The notes beneath the pieces were generated by a model, which saw nothing but the letters and a program-made list of their open reading frames with translations, did no database searches and had not been told where the DNA came from. Below, one piece after another: positions 1 through 9,219 of a stretch of 64,000 bases of DNA. The first letter of the stretch is position 1. Each line of letters starts with the position of its first letter. The stretch lies in NCBI GenBank assembly GCA_963804055.1, contig CAWDOU010000001.1, positions 248,001-312,000 of the forward strand, read 5' to 3'. The DNA is from Bog-473 sp963804055 (GTDB lineage: Bacteria; Actinomycetota; Acidimicrobiia; Acidimicrobiales; RAAP-2). Both the position numbers and the translations under genes were made by a program.

Positions 1-444
1 CTCGGCCGCCAGGCTGGCGGCGTGGTCGGGCACGCCGCGCCCGTGCAGAGTGTCGGCCACCGCCGTCGAGAGCGACGCAAGCTTCTTGAGCTCGCGCTCC
101 TGAAGCTCCGCGTTGGCCGCAATGATCTCGTAGCGCCGGCGGGCGAAGGCCCGGCGCTCCTGAATGAGGGCGCCACCCGCCACCACCCCTGCCATGGCGG
201 CGTCGACCGGCGCCATGGCCGGCGGCGCGTCGGCCACCGTGCTGACGAGCAGCTCCTGCAGCATGGCCGCGCCGGCGAAGAGCACCTCGCGCTTGTCGGC
301 GAAGTGGCGGAAGAAGGTGCGCTCCGTCAGGCCCGCCCGCTTGGCGATCTCCGCCACGGTGGTCTCGTCGAACCCACGTTCCACGTAGAGATCCATGGCC
401 GCCTTCTCGAGCCTCCCCCGTGCGTCCGGCTCCCAGCGGCCCAT
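1..444 (-). CDS. TetR-family transcriptional regulator (C-terminus beyond window edge)
   Basis: The reading frame is open for 148 codons and runs off the left edge, so the C-terminus is missing. The N-terminal 55 residues form a TetR-type helix-turn-helix, with the recognisable stretch VAEIAKRAGLTERTFFRHF. The rest is helical and should be the ligand-binding and dimerisation part. The start is the ATG at 442-444 (reverse strand). The gene is divergent from the epimerase at 566, and the gap holds an inverted repeat, which is the usual arrangement for a TetR repressor that controls itself and its neighbour. The ligand cannot be read from the sequence. Confidence 0.9.
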   Translation of the reverse strand, partial: MGRWEPDARGRLEKAAMDLYVERGFDETTVAEIAKRAGLTERTFFRHFADKREVLFAGAAMLQELLVSTVADAPPAMAPVDAAMAGVVAGGALIQERRAFARRRYEIIAANAELQERELKKLASLSTAVADTLHGRGVPDHAASLAAE

Positions 445-468
445 GCGCCGATGGTACCTGATGACAGT

Positions 469-499
469 CACTGACATACCTGGTACAGTGATGTCAGCG
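469..499. promoter_or_regulatory. Probable TetR operator between divergent genes
   Basis: CTGACAT (471-477) and ATGTCAG (491-497) form an inverted repeat with a 13-nt centre. Extra TGACA half-sites lie at 462-466 and 502-506. It sits between the TetR gene (start 444) and the epimerase (start 566). That the TetR protein binds here is inferred from position and symmetry. Confidence 0.55.
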
Positions 500-565
500 A
501 GTGACATCGCAAGCTCCCGCACCGAGACCGAGGGGCGGGCACACCGAGTTCGTGGAGGTTCTGTC

Positions 566-1474
566 ATGCGTTACTTCGTCACCGGCGGGTCGGGTTTCAT
601 CGGCTCCGCTGTCGTTCCCGAACTGCTGGGTGCCGGCCACGAGGTGGTGGCCCTTGCCCGATCCGATGCCGCCGCCGCGGCCCTCGCCGACGCCGGAGCC
701 GAGGTGCTGCGGGGTGACCTCGAGGACCTCGACAGCCTGCGCAGGGGCGCCGCCGCGTCGGACGGGGTCGTGCACCTCGGCTACGTCCACGACTTCTCCG
801 ACATGGCGATCGGGGCCGCGGTCGACCTCGCGGCCATCGGGGCGATCGGGGAGGTGCTGGCGGGCTCGGGCAAGCCGTTCGTCGTCACGACGGGGACGCT
901 CCTCCTCGCGCTCGGCGACGTCGGCCTGGCGCCCGGAGCCCTCGGGACCGAAGACGACGTGTCCCACTCCTCCGTGATGCCGCGGGTCGCGTCGGAGAAC
1001 GCCGCCATCGCACTGGCCGACAACGGAATCCGGTCTGCCGCCGTCCGCCTCTCGCCCTCCGTGCACGGCAGGGGGGACCACGGCTTCGTGCCGATCCTGA
1101 TCGGGATCGCGCGCGACAAGGGCGTCTCCGGCTTCGTGGGTGACGGTGCGACCCGCTGGCCGGGTGTGCACCGCCTGGACGCGGCCCGGCTCTTCCGGCT
1201 GGTCGTCGAGGGAGCGCCGGCGGGCTCGCGCTGGCACGGCGTGGGCGACGAGGGTGTGCCGTTCCGCTCCATCGCCGAGGTCATCGGCCGCCACCTCGAC
1301 GTGCCCGTACGCAGCATCGCGCCCGAGGAGGCGGCCGCCCACTTCGGCTTCCTGGGCGGCCTGGTGTCGGTCGACAACCCGACCTCCAACGCGCTGACGC
1401 GGGAGCGCCTGGGCTGGGAACCGGTGGAGCCGGGCCTGCTGGCCGACCTCGACGAGGGCCACTACTTCGCCTAA
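566..1474 (+). CDS. NAD-dependent epimerase/dehydratase (extended SDR)
   Basis: A 302-residue Rossmann protein. The N-terminus MRYFVTGGSGFIGSAVV carries the GxxGxxG nucleotide-binding motif of extended SDRs. An acidic residue follows the second beta strand region at DLEDLDSL, as in NAD-dependent epimerases. The start is the ATG at 566, with GTGGAGG at 552-558 as ribosome binding site; the longer upstream frame crosses the operator and is not used. It is divergent from the TetR gene and probably its target. The substrate is not readable; relatives act on nucleotide sugars, flavonoids or small aldehydes. Confidence 0.85.
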   Translation: MRYFVTGGSGFIGSAVVPELLGAGHEVVALARSDAAAAALADAGAEVLRGDLEDLDSLRRGAAASDGVVHLGYVHDFSDMAIGAAVDLAAIGAIGEVLAGSGKPFVVTTGTLLLALGDVGLAPGALGTEDDVSHSSVMPRVASENAAIALADNGIRSAAVRLSPSVHGRGDHGFVPILIGIARDKGVSGFVGDGATRWPGVHRLDAARLFRLVVEGAPAGSRWHGVGDEGVPFRSIAEVIGRHLDVPVRSIAPEEAAAHFGFLGGLVSVDNPTSNALTRERLGWEPVEPGLLADLDEGHYFA

Positions 1475-1588
1475 GTCCGTCCACCGGGGCCGCCTCCCGG
1501 CTCCGGGCCCGCTCCGGGTGTCCCGTAGAATCGCTGGCCGGCCGTCGGAGCCCGCGCCAGGGTTCCCGTGATCCGGAAAAGGGACGAC

Positions 1589-2512
1589 ATGAAGATCGCA
1601 GTGGTCGGAACGGGAGCGATGGGCTCCGTGTACGCCGGCCTGCTCGGCAAGGCCGGTCACGAGGTCTGGGCCATCGACACCTGGCAGGAGCACATCGACG
1701 CCATCGCCGCGTCCGGCCTGGCCGTGTCGGGGGCGAGCGGCAGCTACGTCGTCGACAACCTCCGCGTCGGGCGCGTCCCGGGAGACGCGGGGAGCTGTGA
1801 CCTCTGGGTCATCGCCACCAAGGCGGCGGACGTCGACGCGGCGGCCGCGGCGATCGCGCCGCTGCTCGGGCCCGACACCGTGGTCATGGCCTTCCAGAAC
1901 GGGCTCGGCGCCGGCGAGCGCGTGGCGCGGCGGATCCCGGAGGCGCACATCGTGATCGGTATCGCCGAGGGGTTCGGGTCGTCGGTCCCCGAGCCCGGGC
2001 ATGTGCACCACGAAGGGATGCGGCTGATCCGCATCGGGGAGATGAACGGCGGGCTCTCCGACCGCGTGCAGCAGATCGAGCGGGCCTGGCTCGACGCCGG
2101 GTTCAACGTCCGTGCCTTCGACGACGTGCATCTGATGATCTGGGAGAAGTTCCTCTGCAACGTCACGCTCAGCGCCCCCTGCGCAGTGTTCGACGTCACG
2201 GTGGGCGAGCTGATGGCGGACCCGGAGGCGTGGCAGGTGGCGCTCGGCTGCACCGCGGAGGCCTACCGGCTCGGGCTGGCCCAGGGCGTCGAGTTCTCCT
2301 TCGACGACCCGCTGCGCTACGTCGCGGACTTTGCCGCCACCATCCCCAACGCCAGCCCCTCCATGCGGCTGGACCACCTCGCCCGGCGGCCTTCCGAGGT
2401 CGACGTCATCAACGGTCAGGTGGTGGCCCTCAGCCGTGCGCTCGGGCTGGAGGCGCCGTACAACGAGACCCTCTGCGCCGTCCTGCGCCACCGCGAGTCG
2501 CTGTTCGGCTGA
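1589..2512 (+). CDS. panE: 2-dehydropantoate 2-reductase family protein (ketopantoate reductase)
   Basis: 307 residues. The N-terminal Rossmann motif is VVGTGAMGSVYAGLLGKAGH, then VIATKAADVDAAAA and FQNGLG, all typical of the ApbA/PanE family. The central EKFLCN segment matches the conserved Lys-Asn region of ketopantoate reductase. PanE reduces 2-dehydropantoate to pantoate with NADPH in pantothenate synthesis. Many actinobacteria carry several paralogues with other 2-oxoacid substrates, so the pantothenate role is not certain. The ATG at 1589 has a GGGA ribosome site just upstream. No other pantothenate gene is near. Confidence 0.8.
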   Translation: MKIAVVGTGAMGSVYAGLLGKAGHEVWAIDTWQEHIDAIAASGLAVSGASGSYVVDNLRVGRVPGDAGSCDLWVIATKAADVDAAAAAIAPLLGPDTVVMAFQNGLGAGERVARRIPEAHIVIGIAEGFGSSVPEPGHVHHEGMRLIRIGEMNGGLSDRVQQIERAWLDAGFNVRAFDDVHLMIWEKFLCNVTLSAPCAVFDVTVGELMADPEAWQVALGCTAEAYRLGLAQGVEFSFDDPLRYVADFAATIPNASPSMRLDHLARRPSEVDVINGQVVALSRALGLEAPYNETLCAVLRHRESLFG

Positions 2513-2598
2513 CATCCCGCCTGCCGCTCATCGACCGACCGGCGGCGCTAGCCTCTGCCGACGCGTTGCTCCGGGCGGCGCGCGTCGGGGGGTTGGCG

Positions 2599-4026
2599 AT
2601 GGGGATGGGACGCAAATCGGGAGCACGATGCCTGCCCAGGGCGATGGCTGCGGTCGCGGTCCTCGGGAGCGCGCTGGCGCTGGGTCTCGCCGCGCCGGCG
2701 GGCGCCGCTGGCCCGACTCCCGAGAGCGAGGCCAGCACGAGCACGAGGGGCGTCACGGCCGACAGCATCAACGTGGTCTTTCCGATCATTTCGTTCAGCA
2801 GCATTGAGGGCGAGTTCGAGATCGAGTCCGATGCCGAGTACGGCGAGCAGACGAAGGCCATCAACCTCTTCGTGAACCAGATCAACGATGCCGGGGGCAT
2901 CAACGGCCGGAAGATCAACCCGATGATCGTGGGCTTCGACCCGACGAATCCCGACGAGCAGCGGTCGCTGTGCAAGCAGTGGACCCAGGGCAGCCCGCCG
3001 GTGTTCGCCGTGCTCGACGGGCTCGGCACCTTCGAGGGTGTGAACCAGCTCTGCATCACGCGGGAGGGCCACACGCCGATGCTCTCCCAGTGGACGACCA
3101 CGACCAACTGGACGACCCTCGGCGCGCCGTATCTGTGGTGGACCGGCGTCGACGACGCGCCCCTCCTGGCGGCCACGGTCGATTGGGGCGTGAGCTCGGG
3201 CCGTCTCGGGCACGGCACGAAGGTGGGGGTCGTGGTGTCCGACGAGGTGAGCGACCAGGACGCGTTGCACTCGTACCTTCTGCCGGATCTGAAGAGGGCC
3301 GGCATCGACCCCCAGGTCGTGACGATCACGTCGGACGTGGGCGAGACGGCCACCACGGACTCGGACGCCACCCTGGCCGTCGAGCGGCTGAAGGAGGCCG
3401 GCGTGCAGTCGGTCATCCCGCTGCTGCCCGAGAACGCGTTCACCCCCTACATCGGCGCCGAGACGTCGCAGAGCTACTTCCCCAAGCTCCTGCTCAGCGA
3501 CTACCAGTCCGAGATCGAGGTCGCGCTCGGCCTCATCCCCATCCCCTACGAGAAGGCGCTCAACGGTCAGGAGGGTGTCACCGCCGAGACGTTGGGCGGC
3601 ATCGACCTGCCGAGACCCGAGTCCCAGGGTGGCTACGACCCGGGGGTGCGCAGCTGCTGGACGGTGTGGCACAAGGCCTACCCCCAGAAGCCCAAGGGCA
3701 ACCTCAACGACGACATCGAGGAGCAGGGGCCCGTCCAGGGGTGGTGTCAGGAGATCCACCTGTTCGCCAAGGCGGCCACCATGGCGGGCAAGGACCTGAA
3801 TCGGCGGACGTTCGTCGAGGCGATGTCCCACATCACCGACTTCCCCGGTGGGTACTCACCCGTCCTGAGCTACGGGCCCGACAAGTTCTCCGGACCGACG
3901 CAGTACGAGGTCGTCGAGGTGCACGACAACCATCCGCCGACGACGCTGTGCAAGCACGGTCCGCCCGGGTCACCTCCCGCCGGCGTGTGCTGGGTCATCG
4001 AACAGAAGTGGAAGCCCCTGCCTTGA
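2599..4026 (+). CDS. Secreted periplasmic-binding-protein (type 1) of branched-chain amino acid ABC type
   Basis: 475 residues. The N-terminus has basic residues, a hydrophobic stretch and an Ala-rich cleavage region (GLAAPAGAA) near residues 30-36: a Sec signal peptide without a lipobox Cys. The mature part starts with TADSINVVFPI, then NQINDAGGINGRKI, the usual opening of LivJ-like receptor domains. It contains extra Cys and Trp residues compared with classical LivJ. No permease or ATPase gene is adjacent, so it is an orphan receptor; such orphans are common in actinobacteria. Starts at 2599, 2605 or 2644 are all in frame; 2599 follows a G-rich stretch. Confidence 0.8.
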   Translation: MGMGRKSGARCLPRAMAAVAVLGSALALGLAAPAGAAGPTPESEASTSTRGVTADSINVVFPIISFSSIEGEFEIESDAEYGEQTKAINLFVNQINDAGGINGRKINPMIVGFDPTNPDEQRSLCKQWTQGSPPVFAVLDGLGTFEGVNQLCITREGHTPMLSQWTTTTNWTTLGAPYLWWTGVDDAPLLAATVDWGVSSGRLGHGTKVGVVVSDEVSDQDALHSYLLPDLKRAGIDPQVVTITSDVGETATTDSDATLAVERLKEAGVQSVIPLLPENAFTPYIGAETSQSYFPKLLLSDYQSEIEVALGLIPIPYEKALNGQEGVTAETLGGIDLPRPESQGGYDPGVRSCWTVWHKAYPQKPKGNLNDDIEEQGPVQGWCQEIHLFAKAATMAGKDLNRRTFVEAMSHITDFPGGYSPVLSYGPDKFSGPTQYEVVEVHDNHPPTTLCKHGPPGSPPAGVCWVIEQKWKPLP

Positions 4027-4031
4027 GTGCC

Positions 4032-4361
4032 GTGGCCCGTGGGCGGCTGCGCCCGCCCTCCGACGCGCCGGCCGTGGGGGAGTGGAGCGAGGAGGTGGCG
4101 CAGCTCGGGCAGGCGGTGGTCGAGCAGATCGTCAGCGGAGCCCTCGGCGCGCCGGTCGACTACGACCAGGACCACGACGAGTGGGTGGTCGTGCTCCACG
4201 GCGGGGCCACCCTGCAGGTGGACGACGAGACGCTCGAGCTCGGGGAGGGAGACTGGGTGCTGCTCCGCGCCCATGTCCCGCACCGCCTGGTGTACACGGT
4301 GCCCGGGACGGCCTGGCTGGCACTCCATGCGCTGGAGGGGGTGGAAGCACCCCTCCGGTAG
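4032..4361 (+). CDS. Small cupin-domain protein
   Basis: 109 residues with a single cupin fold: DYDQDHDEWVVVLHGGATLQ, then LELGEGDWVLLRAHVPHRL. The second half keeps the G-D-x-x-x-x-P-x-x-x-P/H pattern of cupin motif 2. The first motif has DHDE in place of the HxH-E metal ligands, so metal binding is possible but altered. GTG at 4032 is chosen; an in-frame TTG at 4023 would overlap the previous stop. It ends 9 bp before the helicase gene, suggesting co-transcription, but the link between them is unclear. Confidence 0.7.
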   Translation: MARGRLRPPSDAPAVGEWSEEVAQLGQAVVEQIVSGALGAPVDYDQDHDEWVVVLHGGATLQVDDETLELGEGDWVLLRAHVPHRLVYTVPGTAWLALHALEGVEAPLR

Positions 4362-4370
4362 GTTGGACCG

Positions 4371-7313
4371 ATGGCAGTGCCAGGCCCGCCCGAGCTCGGC
4401 CGGGGCGTGGTCGTGCTGCCCGGCGTGACTCCTCCGGGCCCGTGGAAGGAGAGCCAGCGGGTGGTTGTCGACCAGTGCGCGCTCGGGGAGCCCGATGCCG
4501 TCCTGGCGACGCTGCAGCACGCCTGGCTCGAGCGTCGGCCGGTCGTGGTGGAGCTGGGGATCGACCCCAGGGACCTGCTCGAACGCGAGACCTTTCGTGG
4601 CCCTGTCCACGACCTGAGCCCGCACTTCGAGTTCCCGCGCGAGCGGCTGCACTTCCTCGTGTGGGCTAACAACTATGACGCCCGCAACGGGGAGCCGGTC
4701 TGGTGGCACGGACGCAAAGCGGCCCGGAGCTTCGCGTCGCACGGGGTGCGCGAGGCGGGCCCCGGCGACATTCAGACCGGCGACGGGACGCCTCTCTTCG
4801 TCGACGGCGGGCCGTTCGCCCCTCCCCGCCTGGCCCTGGGCATCGGGATCGCGCACCGTTGGAACACCGAGGCGGGATCCCTCTCGGCCGTGGGCCACCA
4901 GCCGTCCAGGGCCGACCTGGCCCCGGACCAGCTGGCGGCCGTGAGCCATCCCACCGGGGCCGCCCGGGTCATCGCCCCCGCCGGGTCGGGCAAGACCCGC
5001 GTCCTGACCGAGCGGCTGCGGCACCTGCTGGAGGACCGGGCCGTGGACCCTTCGACCGTCACGGCGCTGGCCTTCAACACGAAGGCGGCCGACGAGCTGC
5101 GCGAGCGCTGTGGCGGCCTCGTGGCCGCCCGCGGCCCTCACATCCGGACGCTCAACGGTGTCGCCTACTGGATCTGCAATGCGTTCGGCGGCCGGGGGCG
5201 GCTGCAGGTCCTCGAAGAACCTCGCGTCCGCGACATGGTGCAGGGCGTCTTCGAGGTTCGTCGCCAGGCCAACACCGACACCGTGCTCCCGTACGTCGAT
5301 GCGCTCTCGGCCGTGCGACTGGGGCTCCGCTCGCCGGCCGCGGTCGAGGAGGAGATGCCAGACGCCCGCGGCCTGGCTGCGGGCTTCGACACCTACCGCG
5401 AGGCCCTGGCCGACGCCGGCGCCGTCGACTTCGACGAGCAGATCTATCTCGCCATCGAGATCCTGTTGCGCGACCCTGCGGCGCGCCAGGCCGCCCAGAG
5501 CCGCTGCCGCCTCTTGCTCGTCGACGAGTTCCAGGACCTGAACCCGGCCCACATGCTCCTCATCCGGCTGCTCTGTGCCCCGGCCTTCGACTGCTTCGGC
5601 GTGGGCGACGACGACCAGGTCATCTACGGCTACTCCGGCGCAACGCCCGACTACCTGATCGGGTTCGGCGACTACTTCCCCGGGGCGCGCCCGTACGCGC
5701 TCGAGGTCAACTACCGGTGCCCACCGGCGGTCGTCGCCGCGGCGCGGCACGTGCTCTCGTACAACGCGACCCGGATCGACAAGGCGATCACGACACCGAA
5801 CGGGAGCACCGATGCGCTTCCCGCCTTCGGCGGTCCCGTCGAACGACTCGGGCCGGTCGCCGTCCTCCACGCCGACGCCGAGCATCTCCCCCGGACGGCC
5901 GTGGCCGCGATCGCGGCGTGGAGAGACGCCGGCGTCGCGCCCGGGGAGATCGCGGTGCTCTCCCGGGTCAACTCGACCCTGCTGCCGGTGCAGGTCGCCC
6001 TTTCCGAGGCCGGCATCCCCTGCACGGCCCCACTCAGTGCGGACGTGCTGCGACGGACGGGGATCGCGACCACGTTGGCGTACCTGCGCATGGGCCTGGC
6101 TCCCGATGCGATCAGGCGGGAGGACGTCGCCCAGACGATTCGCCGGCCTTCCCGCGGGATCGCCCCCAACGTGAGCAAGATGCTCTCGGAGCGGGCCACG
6201 ACCTCGGTCAGCGACATCAGGCGCCTGGCCGGACGGCTCTCAGGACGCGACGTGTCCAAGCTCTTGGACTATGCGGACGCGATCGCGTCGGTGGCCACTG
6301 CGTGTCGCACGACCACGGCGGTGGCGGTGCGGGCGGTCAGGACCGAAGTCGGCCTGGGGGAGACCATGGACGTCCTGGACTCGTCCCGGCGGGAAGCGGA
6401 CCGATCGACGCACGCCGACGACCTCCTGGCGTTGGAGTCGCTGGCGGGGCTCCATCCGGACGTCGGCACGTTCGAGGCGTGGCTGCGCAACGCCCTGGGA
6501 CGGCCGCCCGTCGACGGGCCCGCGGTGCACCTCTCGACGATCCACAAGATCAAGGGCCGGGAATGGGACCACGTCATCGTGTACGGCCTCTCCGAGGGAC
6601 TCTTCCCGCACCGGCTGAGCGACGACGAAGAGGGCGAGCGGCGGGTCTTCCACGTGGCGCTGACTCGTGCCGTCCGCCAGGTGGTTCTTCTCGCCGACAG
6701 GGCGGAGCCCTCTCCCTTCGTGGCGGAGCTCGACGGCGGCAGGGCGCACACGCCGGTCGTGCCGGCACGGCGGGCGCGCGACGCCGACGACCGGACGGGC
6801 CGGATCAGGACGAGCGCGGCGACCGGCACGCGTCGAGCACGCGGCGTGGCGGGCGCGCGTGGACGGCGGGCGTCGCCGACCCGGCCGGCTCCCAGCCTGC
6901 CGGTCGCGGCGGCCGAGGTCGGCCTCGCGCTCCACCACGGGGGGCATTCGGGGACCGTGGTCGACCTCACGGAGTCGGCGGCCACGCTGCGCGTCGGGGC
7001 GGCCCGCCTCACCGTGCCCTTCGGTGCCGAGGTGCGGGTGGACGGCGTGATGGTGGTGCTGGGTGCGCCCGGGGCGGCGGCCGGCGCCGCGGACGCCTGC
7101 GCGCAGGCACTGCGGGAATGGCGCTCCGAGGCGGCGAAGCAGGCGTCGGTGCCCGCCTACGTCGTGCTGAACGACAGCGAGCTGGCCGGCATCGCGATGG
7201 TGCGGCCGCGGACGCTGCGCGAGCTGGCCCGCTGCAAGGGCATCGGGCCGGTGCGGCTGGAGCGCTGGGGCGACGAGCTGCTGGCTGTCCTGGAGAGCGC
7301 GGCCGGCGGATAG
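4371..7313 (+). CDS. UvrD/PcrA-type SF1 helicase with unusual N-terminal domain and C-terminal HRDC domain
   Basis: 980 residues. The first 190 or so are an unassigned domain. Superfamily 1A motifs follow: Walker A APAGSGKTRVLTERL (Lys208), Walker B LLVDEFQDLNPAH (Asp385, Glu386), GDDDQVIYGYSGA (motif III), NYRCPPAVV (motif IV), STIHKIKGREWDHVIVYGL (motif V) and HVALTRAV (motif VI). After a basic, Arg-rich linker comes a short beta-rich segment like the Tudor fold of PcrA (about residues 850-900). The end, LRELARCKGIGPVRLERWGD, is an HRDC domain. It should unwind DNA 3'-5' in repair. HRDC on a UvrD-like enzyme is known in actinobacteria; the N-terminal domain is the odd part. Confidence 0.9.
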   Translation: MAVPGPPELGRGVVVLPGVTPPGPWKESQRVVVDQCALGEPDAVLATLQHAWLERRPVVVELGIDPRDLLERETFRGPVHDLSPHFEFPRERLHFLVWANNYDARNGEPVWWHGRKAARSFASHGVREAGPGDIQTGDGTPLFVDGGPFAPPRLALGIGIAHRWNTEAGSLSAVGHQPSRADLAPDQLAAVSHPTGAARVIAPAGSGKTRVLTERLRHLLEDRAVDPSTVTALAFNTKAADELRERCGGLVAARGPHIRTLNGVAYWICNAFGGRGRLQVLEEPRVRDMVQGVFEVRRQANTDTVLPYVDALSAVRLGLRSPAAVEEEMPDARGLAAGFDTYREALADAGAVDFDEQIYLAIEILLRDPAARQAAQSRCRLLLVDEFQDLNPAHMLLIRLLCAPAFDCFGVGDDDQVIYGYSGATPDYLIGFGDYFPGARPYALEVNYRCPPAVVAAARHVLSYNATRIDKAITTPNGSTDALPAFGGPVERLGPVAVLHADAEHLPRTAVAAIAAWRDAGVAPGEIAVLSRVNSTLLPVQVALSEAGIPCTAPLSADVLRRTGIATTLAYLRMGLAPDAIRREDVAQTIRRPSRGIAPNVSKMLSERATTSVSDIRRLAGRLSGRDVSKLLDYADAIASVATACRTTTAVAVRAVRTEVGLGETMDVLDSSRREADRSTHADDLLALESLAGLHPDVGTFEAWLRNALGRPPVDGPAVHLSTIHKIKGREWDHVIVYGLSEGLFPHRLSDDEEGERRVFHVALTRAVRQVVLLADRAEPSPFVAELDGGRAHTPVVPARRARDADDRTGRIRTSAATGTRRARGVAGARGRRASPTRPAPSLPVAAAEVGLALHHGGHSGTVVDLTESAATLRVGAARLTVPFGAEVRVDGVMVVLGAPGAAAGAADACAQALREWRSEAAKQASVPAYVVLNDSELAGIAMVRPRTLRELARCKGIGPVRLERWGDELLAVLESAAGG

Positions 7314-7324
7314 CCAGCGGCCGA

Positions 7325-8431
7325 TCAGGGCGCCGCCGGGACGATCCGGTACGCCGTCACCGGATCGGCGAAGCCCTTCAGCGTGAGGGGCGGGAGGCGC
7401 TCGAAGCTGCATCCGCTCGCCGCCGCTCGGATCCCCTCGGACACCACGGCCGTCGAGGGTTCCGCCGCGCCCACAAGGCGCGCCGCCAGATTGACGTCGG
7501 GGCCGTAGAGGTCGCCGAACACCGAGGCCATCTCGCCGGTGGCCACGCCCACCCGCACCGGAGGCAGTGTCCCGCCGGTGGCCGCAATCAGCTCGAGGGC
7601 GATCCGACAGGCGTCTGCCGCGTCCTCGGTCACGAACATCGCCTCGTCGCCGATGGTCTTGACGATCTGCCCGTGACCCCGGGCCACGATCTCGGATGTG
7701 CGCAGGTCGAACTCGACCAGGACGTCGGTGAGTTCGCGCAGCGACAGCGACGCCGTCGCGGTCGTGTACCCCACCAGGTCGACGAAGCCGACGGTGCGTC
7801 GCACCGTCACGACCGATTGCTCCGCATCCGTGGACCACATGCGTTCGGCCACCGCCACGATCTGCCGCCGCAGCACGGCGTCGAGCGTGGCCACGAAATT
7901 GGGCAGCATCGTCTCGGTCAGTTCCGAGTACTCCCTGACCACGTCGATGTACGGCTTCCCGGCCGCCCGCCGAGGCAGTTCGACCCGCAGCCGGAAGACG
8001 CCGACGAGAGTCTCGGCCAGCCGGGTGACGGCGTTGCCGGTGACCCGGGCCAGCTGGAGCGTCGCCTCGTCCCCGAGCAACGCGTTGTGGGCGCCGGCGA
8101 ACAGCCGGACGCTGGCCGCCTCGTCCGCCGTGACCGGGAAGTCCGGATCGGTGGGGAGGCCGGCGGCCGTCATGAGGCGCACGGTCGTCGGCCACGGCAG
8201 CCCGGCGGCCTCCGCCACCTCGCGGAGCGGGAGTGGCCCCCGTGGCCGCAGTGTCATGTCGAGGACCAGCTCGCCGAGGTTGGGGGCGGCGGCCACGTCC
8301 TCCAGCGTGGCCCCCCGCTGCAGGGCAAGGTGGATCAGCTCCAGGCGATCGGGAGCGTCGGGCGCCGCCGGGTCGCACAGCCCGAGGCGCTCCAGCTCGC
8401 TTGCGTCCGGCGCCGGCGCGTCGTCGGTCAC
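7325..8431 (-). CDS. Class III adenylate/guanylate cyclase with N-terminal regulatory domain (Rv1264-like)
   Basis: 368 residues. The first 190 or so are helical and resemble the autoinhibitory domain of the mycobacterial pH-sensing cyclase Rv1264 (LGELVLDMTLRPRGPLPLRE). The catalytic domain keeps both metal aspartates, Asp218 in FVDLVGYT and Asp262 in KTIGDEAMF, and the transition-state Asn and Arg in GPDVNLAARLVG. It should make cAMP (Lys before TIGD favours ATP) and act as a homodimer in the cytosol. GTG at 8431 is used; the frame runs further upstream into the desaturase gene. It lies 50 bp downstream of the desaturase on the same strand. A CRP-type site occurs at 33317 in this window. 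Confidence 0.88.
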   Translation of the reverse strand: MTDDAPAPDASELERLGLCDPAAPDAPDRLELIHLALQRGATLEDVAAAPNLGELVLDMTLRPRGPLPLREVAEAAGLPWPTTVRLMTAAGLPTDPDFPVTADEAASVRLFAGAHNALLGDEATLQLARVTGNAVTRLAETLVGVFRLRVELPRRAAGKPYIDVVREYSELTETMLPNFVATLDAVLRRQIVAVAERMWSTDAEQSVVTVRRTVGFVDLVGYTTATASLSLRELTDVLVEFDLRTSEIVARGHGQIVKTIGDEAMFVTEDAADACRIALELIAATGGTLPPVRVGVATGEMASVFGDLYGPDVNLAARLVGAAEPSTAVVSEGIRAAASGCSFERLPPLTLKGFADPVTAYRIVPAAP

Positions 8432-8481
8432 GGCTCCAGCTTGCCCGACCTTCCCACCGCGCGCCTGCCGGGCGGACCGGT

Positions 8482-9219
8482 TCAGGCCCGGGTGGGCTTG
8501 ACCGCCAGCTTGTCGTGCCGGAGCGTTGCCCAGCGCAGCTTGACGAGCAGCACGACCGCCCACCAGCCGGGGTCGATCTCACCCTTGGCCAGCGACATCC
8601 TCCCGGAGGTGGTCATGGCGTGGTGGTTGTTGTGCAGACCTTCACCGGCGACCAACCAGGCCAGCCATTGGTTGTTGGTGGCCAGATTGTCGTGCGGCCG
8701 CTTGCCCCACTTGTGCCCGATGCCGTTGATGGCACCGCCGCCCAGGAGGTAGAGCGACGCGTGCACTCCGGCCGCAATGAGCCCGATCTCCCAGCCGAAC
8801 AGGGCGACCAGGAGGGCGACGCCCAGGGCCAGGCCCAACACGGCGTGGTTGAACAGGACCTTGTCCCAGCGGTCCTCCGGCAGGTCCTTGGCGTAGCGGG
8901 CCACCTGCTCGGCGTTCTTGGAGACTCTCCGGTAGAGCACCGCGTTCCCGAATTGCACCAGCGAGTACCCGAAGATCACCGGTGAGTGCGGGTCGCCCTC
9001 CTGGTCGGTGTGGGCGTGGTGCTTGCGGTGCACCGCGACCCACTGACGTGGCCTCGTTCCCGTCGACATCCAGATGATGAACCGGCAGGCGAAGGCCACA
9101 GACGGCCGCAGCGTGATGGCCTTGTGCGCCATGGCGCGGTGCAGGTACACCGTCGTCACGATGAAGGCGATTTGGGAGGTCAGCAGCCCAATAAGGACGG
9201 CCTCGAGGACCGCGGGCAC
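8482..9219 (-). CDS. Membrane fatty acid (acyl-CoA type) desaturase
   Basis: 245 residues. Three histidine boxes are visible: HRAMAH, HRKHHAHTD and HNNHHA, plus GIGHKWG, the pattern of integral-membrane delta-9 desaturases. Hydrophobic segments flank the boxes (about four). It would introduce a cis double bond into a fatty acyl chain using two irons, O2 and electrons from a separate redox partner, which is not encoded nearby. The start is GTG at 9219; the nearest ATG upstream is out of frame. The shorter-than-usual N-terminus (first box near residue 28) suggests a compact family member. It is divergent from the oxidoreductase at 9367. Confidence 0.9.
   Translation of the reverse strand: MPAVLEAVLIGLLTSQIAFIVTTVYLHRAMAHKAITLRPSVAFACRFIIWMSTGTRPRQWVAVHRKHHAHTDQEGDPHSPVIFGYSLVQFGNAVLYRRVSKNAEQVARYAKDLPEDRWDKVLFNHAVLGLALGVALLVALFGWEIGLIAAGVHASLYLLGGGAINGIGHKWGKRPHDNLATNNQWLAWLVAGEGLHNNHHAMTTSGRMSLAKGEIDPGWWAVVLLVKLRWATLRHDKLAVKPTRA

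Noticed and set aside
4703..8752. A 1349-codon open frame on the plus strand, running through the helicase and antisense to the cyclase and desaturase
   Set aside because: It is a shadow of real genes in GC-rich DNA: Arg/Pro/Gly-rich without domains, while the overlapping frames have complete helicase, cyclase and desaturase motifs.
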